Shown here piece after piece: positions 59,951-64,000 of a stretch of DNA of 64,000 nucleotides. The notes under the pieces are model-generated. The model was not told where the DNA came from. It worked only from the letters and a program-made list of their open reading frames with translations, and did no database searches. Source of the stretch: Bdellovibrionaceae bacterium UBA2339 (GTDB lineage Bacteria; Bdellovibrionota; Bdellovibrionia; Bdellovibrionales; JAMPXM01); NCBI GenBank assembly GCA_002344785.1, contig DDUL01000028.1, positions 122,438 through 186,437 on the forward strand. Direction: 5' to 3'. Position 1 is the first letter of the stretch. Each line of letters opens with the position of its first letter. Both the position numbers and the translations under genes were made by a program.

Positions 59951-61333
59951 TTACTTGCTCGAGGCCTTCGGCGCAAGCTTCAGCAGAGAACCCGGCGCAT
60001 CCAGCGCCACATAGAGCGAATTTTCATAGGCAACTGGCACGCCGGTGAGGTTGCCGTTCAATGGAACTTCACTCAGCACGCGTCCATCTTGAGGGCGAAG
60101 CGCGCAAAGCGTTTCAGGTCGACAAAGCGTCCACGCGACCCAATCTCCGTTGGGCGTTCGCGTGCCCGTTGCGCTCCCCAGTGCGCGTACGGCTCCGATC
60201 TCTCTTTCCCAAACCAACTTGAAGGTCTTCAACGACACGCCGTAAATGAATCCGGGGTTGGACAAAAAGATCACGCGATCTTGCTCGGGGAAAACCAGTG
60301 GCGTGCTTTGGCTCAGTCCACGCAATCGCAGACGGCGCAAAACTTTTCCGCTGCCAATTTCCACGCCGATCAACTCATTTCCCCATGTGGTGGCGAGAAC
60401 TTCTTCGCCGACAATCACCGGTGAAGATTTGATGTGTCCACCCGCGGGTATGCTCCAAGCCACTTGACCGTTGGTCGCTCGAAGGGCGATCAGGCGTGAG
60501 TTGTTGGCGCCGACGATGAACAGTCCAGCGGCCTCGGCATAAGCAGGAGTGGAGTGCGCCTGTTCACCCAGCCAATCACTTTTCCAATGCACATGACCGT
60601 CGCTGCGACGAATGCGAATCAGATAGCCATCGCCTCTTTGGGTGAGGGGATCGAAGGTTTCGACCGCGGCCACGAGGTCGTCATCAACGATTCGAAGAGA
60701 AGCGCCGACGGTGACGCCAAGATCGCCGATCGCCCAGCGCAACTGACCTGTGGACTTTTCCACCGCGTAAATCACGCCAGCGTAAGTGCCGAAGTACACA
60801 AAGCGCTGATCGAGGGCGGCGGTGGAGTGGATGCCAAAGCGCGCATCGCCGACGTGAAATCGCCAGCGGACTTTGCCATCGTGCTCGAGTGCGTAAAACC
60901 ATCCGCCGTCGGAACCGATGTATACGCCGCTTGCATCGACGGCGGCGCTGGCCTTGCTGGCGGAGTGAATGCCGATGTTGAAATCCTGAATTTCCCATTG
61001 GGCCTTGAGGTTCAAAGGGACGCGGGCGCGATCATCGACGCCGAAGTGGGGCGTGCGACCGCGATACTCGAAGCTCGGTCGCAGGTCTTCGGCTGTCGCC
61101 TTGGTCGCGTCGGGATGGATGTGAGCGAGCGTTGCGAATTGCGGCGAGAGTCCGGCGAAGTTTGGAGTGATCTCTGGATCGGCGGAGAAAATTTTGAGCC
61201 CGCGAGGTGAGAGGAGGTCGGGATTGTGTGCGGGAATCGCGACGCCTAGGTAAAGAACGCCAAAGATCAAAAGCACTTTTGCAAGCCGTGCGGGTTGAAT
61301 CTTCTTTGAGGGCGTATTCAACGAATCGCTCAT
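59951..61333 (-). CDS. PQQ-type beta-propeller protein, membrane anchored or secreted
   Basis: This 460-residue protein has one N-terminal hydrophobic segment (about 18-36) that is either a signal anchor or a signal peptide, then repeated propeller blades with G-x-x-Y-A-V/L-x-x-x-T-G-x-x-x-W patterns (for example I-Y-A-V-E-K-S-T-G-Q-L-R-W and L-I-A-L-R-A-T-N-G-Q-V-A-W). Propellers of this kind (BamB-like or PQQ-dehydrogenase-like) act as scaffolds; no PQQ-binding catalytic set was recognised. Its ATG overlaps the stop of the HTTM-like gene by four bases, so the two are coupled. Confidence 0.85.
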   Translation of the reverse strand: MSDSLNTPSKKIQPARLAKVLLIFGVLYLGVAIPAHNPDLLSPRGLKIFSADPEITPNFAGLSPQFATLAHIHPDATKATAEDLRPSFEYRGRTPHFGVDDRARVPLNLKAQWEIQDFNIGIHSASKASAAVDASGVYIGSDGGWFYALEHDGKVRWRFHVGDARFGIHSTAALDQRFVYFGTYAGVIYAVEKSTGQLRWAIGDLGVTVGASLRIVDDDLVAAVETFDPLTQRGDGYLIRIRRSDGHVHWKSDWLGEQAHSTPAYAEAAGLFIVGANNSRLIALRATNGQVAWSIPAGGHIKSSPVIVGEEVLATTWGNELIGVEIGSGKVLRRLRLRGLSQSTPLVFPEQDRVIFLSNPGFIYGVSLKTFKLVWEREIGAVRALGSATGTRTPNGDWVAWTLCRPETLCALRPQDGRVLSEVPLNGNLTGVPVAYENSLYVALDAPGSLLKLAPKASSK

Positions 61334-62640
61334 AGTGTGGCCTTGTGCTGGAGGGCGCGGGATGGGGCAGGCTGGATAAAGACATTGGGAAAGAGAATGT
61401 TGTAGTCGAGCCCACTTTCAAACTTCGCGCACAAATTCGTTTCCGCCAGAATTCGCGTGTACTGAGTGTCGGTGGCACGCCGACTATTGAGATAAAGATC
61501 GACGTCGGTGAAGTTCGGATTGCCGCGGTTGAGGCGACAGAGTCGGCGCATATCATTCATGTAAACGATAGGATCACAATGAATGCGCACGCCAAGCTCG
61601 CGACGAAAGTGCGACATGTCGATGCTGGTGCCGTCCCGGTGGCGGGCGATCGCGAGGACGGAGCAGCGGCTCTTTGAGTCAAACATATTGAGTGACCAGA
61701 GTCGTCCTTCGCTCGTCAGCGCCGGATCGCCGCCGTAGATCTGTGGCAAGAGTTGAGCGAAGGCGTAAGCGGCGATCGCAAGGAGGTGAGGTCGCGGCAA
61801 GCGACCGGCGAGCAAGCGTTCGCCGTGACCGATTTCATCGCCCTGCGGACGCATCCACATCAGTGGAAACAGCGATAGCAGGCAAGCCATGATCATCGGA
61901 TAGAAGAATCCGACAACTTGCCAGGAGAAGGCGTGGAAGGCGGCGAGCTGCGCGAGCGTCAGCCACCGGAGCCAGCTTCGCTTCGAGACGATCCCCCAGA
62001 TGAGAATCAGCTCGAGGAACAGCACATAGGCGCAAGCGACTTGCAGCCAGACGCCGTCGAGAAAGGTGTCGCGATAGAGCGCGCCGCCGCTGAGCCACTC
62101 GTAATTCAATTTTAGACTTCCAGCGGAAACGTAAAAGCCGATGATGAGCAGAGGAAGCAGAAGTCGCCGCTGTGTGAAGAACAGATAGGCGAAGCTGATG
62201 ATAAAGGGCATGTAGTGATAGTTGCCCATCATTCGGTAGTCGAGGCTGAGGACCAGCCACTTGAAGACTTGTGTGGCGAGCAGAATCCACCAGCCTGCGG
62301 CGACACGGCGTCGATCATTGGCGCTTCGCGAATCCGTCGGCCACAAGAAGAGCCCGACTCCCGCCATCGCCAACGCAAACCAAAACGTAAAGATCACTCG
62401 CCAAAGCAGCGGGGACCAATTGAGAAACTCGCGCAGTTCCGCACAGCTTTCGAAATAAGGCCAGCAGATCGGATCGGCTCGGCCGCCGATGATGTCGATG
62501 AGCGAACCATTCTCGGCGCCCATGATGATCCAAAACAAAAATGTAAAGAGCTGTGTGCCCAAGAGACTGGCGCCAAATATTCGCAGGGCGCGATCGGCAA
62601 AGAGCTCGTCGATGAGTCGCGTGTAGTGGCGACGAATCAT
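61330..62640 (-). CDS. Multi-pass membrane protein resembling HTTM / vitamin K gamma-carboxylase
   Basis: This 436-residue protein has about eight membrane helices in the first 300 residues and a soluble C-terminal part of about 120 residues. Features such as L-D-Y-R-M-M-G-N-Y-H-Y-M, A-G-S-L-K-L-N-Y-E-W-L and the post-membrane W-S-L-N-M-F-D resemble HTTM/VKGC-family proteins. Some relatives carboxylate glutamate; most have no known function. It overlaps the genes on both sides by four bases (pentapeptide-repeat gene upstream, propeller downstream). The family call rests on pattern only and needs a profile search. Confidence 0.6.
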   Translation of the reverse strand: MIRRHYTRLIDELFADRALRIFGASLLGTQLFTFLFWIIMGAENGSLIDIIGGRADPICWPYFESCAELREFLNWSPLLWRVIFTFWFALAMAGVGLFLWPTDSRSANDRRRVAAGWWILLATQVFKWLVLSLDYRMMGNYHYMPFIISFAYLFFTQRRLLLPLLIIGFYVSAGSLKLNYEWLSGGALYRDTFLDGVWLQVACAYVLFLELILIWGIVSKRSWLRWLTLAQLAAFHAFSWQVVGFFYPMIMACLLSLFPLMWMRPQGDEIGHGERLLAGRLPRPHLLAIAAYAFAQLLPQIYGGDPALTSEGRLWSLNMFDSKSRCSVLAIARHRDGTSIDMSHFRRELGVRIHCDPIVYMNDMRRLCRLNRGNPNFTDVDLYLNSRRATDTQYTRILAETNLCAKFESGLDYNILFPNVFIQPAPSRALQHKATL

Positions 62641-63158
62641 CGATCCTCCTCGCTTTCGGCCTCGCTTGAGCTCGAGGATGGCGGCTCAGGTGTCAGTGGG
62701 CCGCTTTCATCTTCAACTTCCGTCATGCCAAGTCTCAACGCTGCCTCACGGGAAATGGGTAAGCGTGTGCGACGGTCGAATTTGGCTGAAGTCAATTTTG
62801 CGGAAGTCAGGATGGCCTGCGTGAGATCGGCGCCGCGAAAGTCTGCGCCACGCAGATCAGCGCGGCGTAAGTCGGCGCCGAGCAGTTTGGCGTTTCGAAA
62901 ATCGAAGTGAATCATTTCTCGACCGGGGGCTTTGAGGCCGGTGAGATTCTGTCCCGAAAAGTTGCGCCGAGCGCCGCGGCCGCCCTGCATTCTTGTCTGA
63001 GCCGTGGCCTCGATGAGCACATCCGTCCATCGTGGAGGAAGTGGCGGCGCGACAGGCGGCATCGCAGGACTTTGTGCGTACGCGTGCAGTGACAGCACAA
63101 GGCTCATGATGAGGCCGATGCGTGCAATTTGATTGTGAGTCGATCGACGGCTTGCCAC
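62637..63158 (-). CDS. Secreted pentapeptide-repeat protein
   Basis: This 173-residue product has a signal peptide (core about 13-26, cleavage at A-Y-A-Q), a Pro-rich stretch, then about ten pentapeptide repeats at about 65-125 (N-L-T-G-L, A-D-L-R-R, A-D-L-R-G, A-D-F-R-G, A-D-L-T-Q, A-K-L-T-S), which fold as a right-handed quadrilateral helix. It ends in a Ser/Glu-rich tail. Export is less common for this family. It may be a structural partner of the membrane and propeller proteins that follow; the overlap with the HTTM-like gene favours this. Confidence 0.85.
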   Translation of the reverse strand: MASRRSTHNQIARIGLIMSLVLSLHAYAQSPAMPPVAPPLPPRWTDVLIEATAQTRMQGGRGARRNFSGQNLTGLKAPGREMIHFDFRNAKLLGADLRRADLRGADFRGADLTQAILTSAKLTSAKFDRRTRLPISREAALRLGMTEVEDESGPLTPEPPSSSSSEAESEEDR

Positions 63159-63167
63159 GCTTCAAGT

Positions 63168-63896
63168 TTAGCGTGCGAGTGGACCAAAAGGCAGCGCGCA
63201 GCCAAAAGCTTCGCGTTTGGTCCAGCGAGCGGGTCGTCCCGACTCGAGGTCATCCAACACTTGGCTCAGAAAGGCCTCGGGCTTTTCTTCACCCTTCGGA
63301 TCGGCCGTGATCGCACCTTGGTAGGCGAGGCGGCCTTCGCGGTCGAAGACTAAAACTTCTGGAGTTTTGGCGATCTTCCACTTAGCGAAACTGGCGGAGT
63401 TCGTGGAGCCGACGAATTCAAATTCAGTTTGCGACTTGGTGATCTCCAACGCTCTTTGAAAGAGTCGCGGCATGGAACTGGGCTGTGGGCTGGGGCCTTG
63501 GGATTTGCTCGTCGTGTCTCGGTTCACTTGAGCTTGCGGTTCAAGGATCACGAGTCTGAGCTTTCGACCGCGAATCGCGTGCGCCAAATCCACAACGGCT
63601 CCGCCGGAGCAACTGCAGCCGCTTGCGAAACTTGCGACCACCAAGATTGAAGACGATGGAGTCGAAGCCATGTTTTGGGACTCAGGATTTTGATCAGTGG
63701 TGAGCTTCAGTCCGAAATCCTGAAGTATTCTTGTCGCACTCGTAGTTGAAGTTTCATTTTGGCTGCCGCGAATCTTTGCGACAGCCGTCATGCTCAATTG
63801 CATGGTGGCAACAATCACGAGCCAAGCGCCGACAGCTCGAAGGCTGTCGGTCGCTCGGCTTTGTGATCGGTGCGAATTGCGGAGACTTACTGACAT
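63168..63896 (-). CDS. Exported thioredoxin-like (redoxin) protein
   Basis: This 242-residue product has a basic head and hydrophobic core (about 22-40) as a signal peptide or anchor. The mature part reads as a thioredoxin fold: a strand ending in A-S-G-C-S-C-S-G-G at the active-site position, then V-I-L-E-P, and later T-P-E-V-L-V-F-D-R-E-G-R-L-A-Y-Q-G with the cis-Pro. The C-x-C pair is unusual next to the common C-x-x-C. It ends with F-G-C-A-L-P-F, as in redoxin proteins of other phyla. Its start overlaps the preceding Cys-tail gene by ten bases. Confidence 0.75.
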   Translation of the reverse strand: MSVSLRNSHRSQSRATDSLRAVGAWLVIVATMQLSMTAVAKIRGSQNETSTTSATRILQDFGLKLTTDQNPESQNMASTPSSSILVVASFASGCSCSGGAVVDLAHAIRGRKLRLVILEPQAQVNRDTTSKSQGPSPQPSSMPRLFQRALEITKSQTEFEFVGSTNSASFAKWKIAKTPEVLVFDREGRLAYQGAITADPKGEEKPEAFLSQVLDDLESGRPARWTKREAFGCALPFGPLAR

Positions 63897-64000
63897 CCGT
63901 CTCCGCCTCCATCACCGCAACCATCTCCTCCGCCATCTCCGTCACCCCAATAAACCGGTGGCTCCCAGGGCGGCTCCGGCGGCGGGGGTGGCGGCGGCGG
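63887..64000 (-). CDS. C-terminus of a protein with a Pro8 stretch and (GDGGGDGC)2Q tail, cut by window edge
   Basis: Reading on the minus strand from the window edge gives 37 codons to a TAA at 63887-63889: eight prolines, an E-P-P-W-E-P-P-V-Y-W segment and a tail of G-D followed by two exact copies of G-D-G-G-G-D-G-C and a final Q. Frame and codon use look coding (GC-rich third positions, in line with neighbours), and it overlaps the redoxin start by ten bases, as expected within an operon. The Asp- and Cys-bearing tail could bind metal or be modified. The rest of the gene is out of view. Confidence 0.6.
   Translation of the reverse strand, partial: PPPPPPPPEPPWEPPVYWGDGDGGGDGCGDGGGDGCQ

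Noticed and set aside
62215..62910. 231-codon plus-strand frame over the HTTM-like and pentapeptide-repeat genes
   Set aside because: Its end is a low-complexity mirror of the pentapeptide repeats, and it crosses two coupled genes on the other strand.
1..64000. tRNA, rRNA, CRISPR array, insertion sequence or prophage
   Set aside because: I looked through the intergenic regions and found no cloverleaf-like segment, no regularly spaced direct repeats, and no transposase, integrase or phage structural gene. A tRNA scan would settle the first point.

Overview
The window is a dense, moderately GC-rich stretch of a Gram-negative bacterial chromosome (G+C judged by eye, not counted). Outer-membrane barrels, lipoproteins, a two-part cluster resembling the Agl/Glt gliding machinery (ExbB/TolQ and ExbD/TolR motors, an FHA protein with an AgmX/PglI-like tail, TPR periplasmic proteins, a vWA adhesin-like protein), FHA proteins beside a Tad-type secretion gene, and a secreted nuclease suggest a gliding and possibly predatory member of Bdellovibrionota or a related deltaproteobacterial-type lineage. 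That placement is inference from gene content; no rRNA gene is present.

Layout. 1-4300: a secreted repeat protein cut by the window edge, then a minus-strand operon of outer-membrane protein, cupredoxin and membrane nucleotide cyclase. 4350-6480: rplM-rpsI and truA. 6480-11600: a CFI-box plus beta-barrel protein, divergent from two secreted proteins, one with a zinc-protease HExxH motif. 11583-14290: asd, pssA and a polyprenol/diacylglycerol kinase-like gene in one operon with a terminator. 14500-18040: secreted hypotheticals and a DsbA-like lipoprotein. 18099-22642: lipA, E2, E3 and lipB, a lipoylation/2-oxoacid dehydrogenase operon without E1. 22781-28459 (plus) and 32737-28456 (minus): two convergent gliding-type operons. 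33141-36038: the vWA protein and a second ExbB/ExbD pair. 36091-38133: a sulfatase-fold lipoprotein that looks catalytically dead. 45917-38065: a tightly packed seven-gene operon of T2SSF/TadC, DUF192, three FHA membrane proteins, a PP2C-like pseudophosphatase and a radical SAM protein. 45947-49073: a Maf-YggS fusion, proC and a DivIVA protein. 49163-52793: endonuclease I, dienelactone hydrolase, DUF167 and an outer-membrane protein. 53077-58981: a Cys-rich lipoprotein, valS, a small secreted protein and a 2OG-Fe(II)/IPNS-like oxygenase. 59146-64000: a compact operon ending in trmO that also holds a PQQ-type propeller, an HTTM/VKGC-like membrane protein, a pentapeptide-repeat protein, a redoxin and the C-terminus of a protein with a (GDGGGDGC)2 tail.

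How the genes fit together. The central third (22.7-46 kb) reads as a cell-surface machine: proton-driven motors, a TonB-like coupling protein, periplasmic TPR proteins, an outer-membrane barrel and a candidate adhesin, followed by a phosphothreonine-reader/secretion operon. The strongest candidates for undescribed biology are the TadC-FHA-pseudophosphatase-radical SAM operon, the HTTM/propeller/redoxin cassette with the Cys-Asp-Gly tail at the right edge, and the CFI-box/internal-signal/barrel protein. No tRNA, rRNA, CRISPR array, insertion sequence or prophage gene was found.
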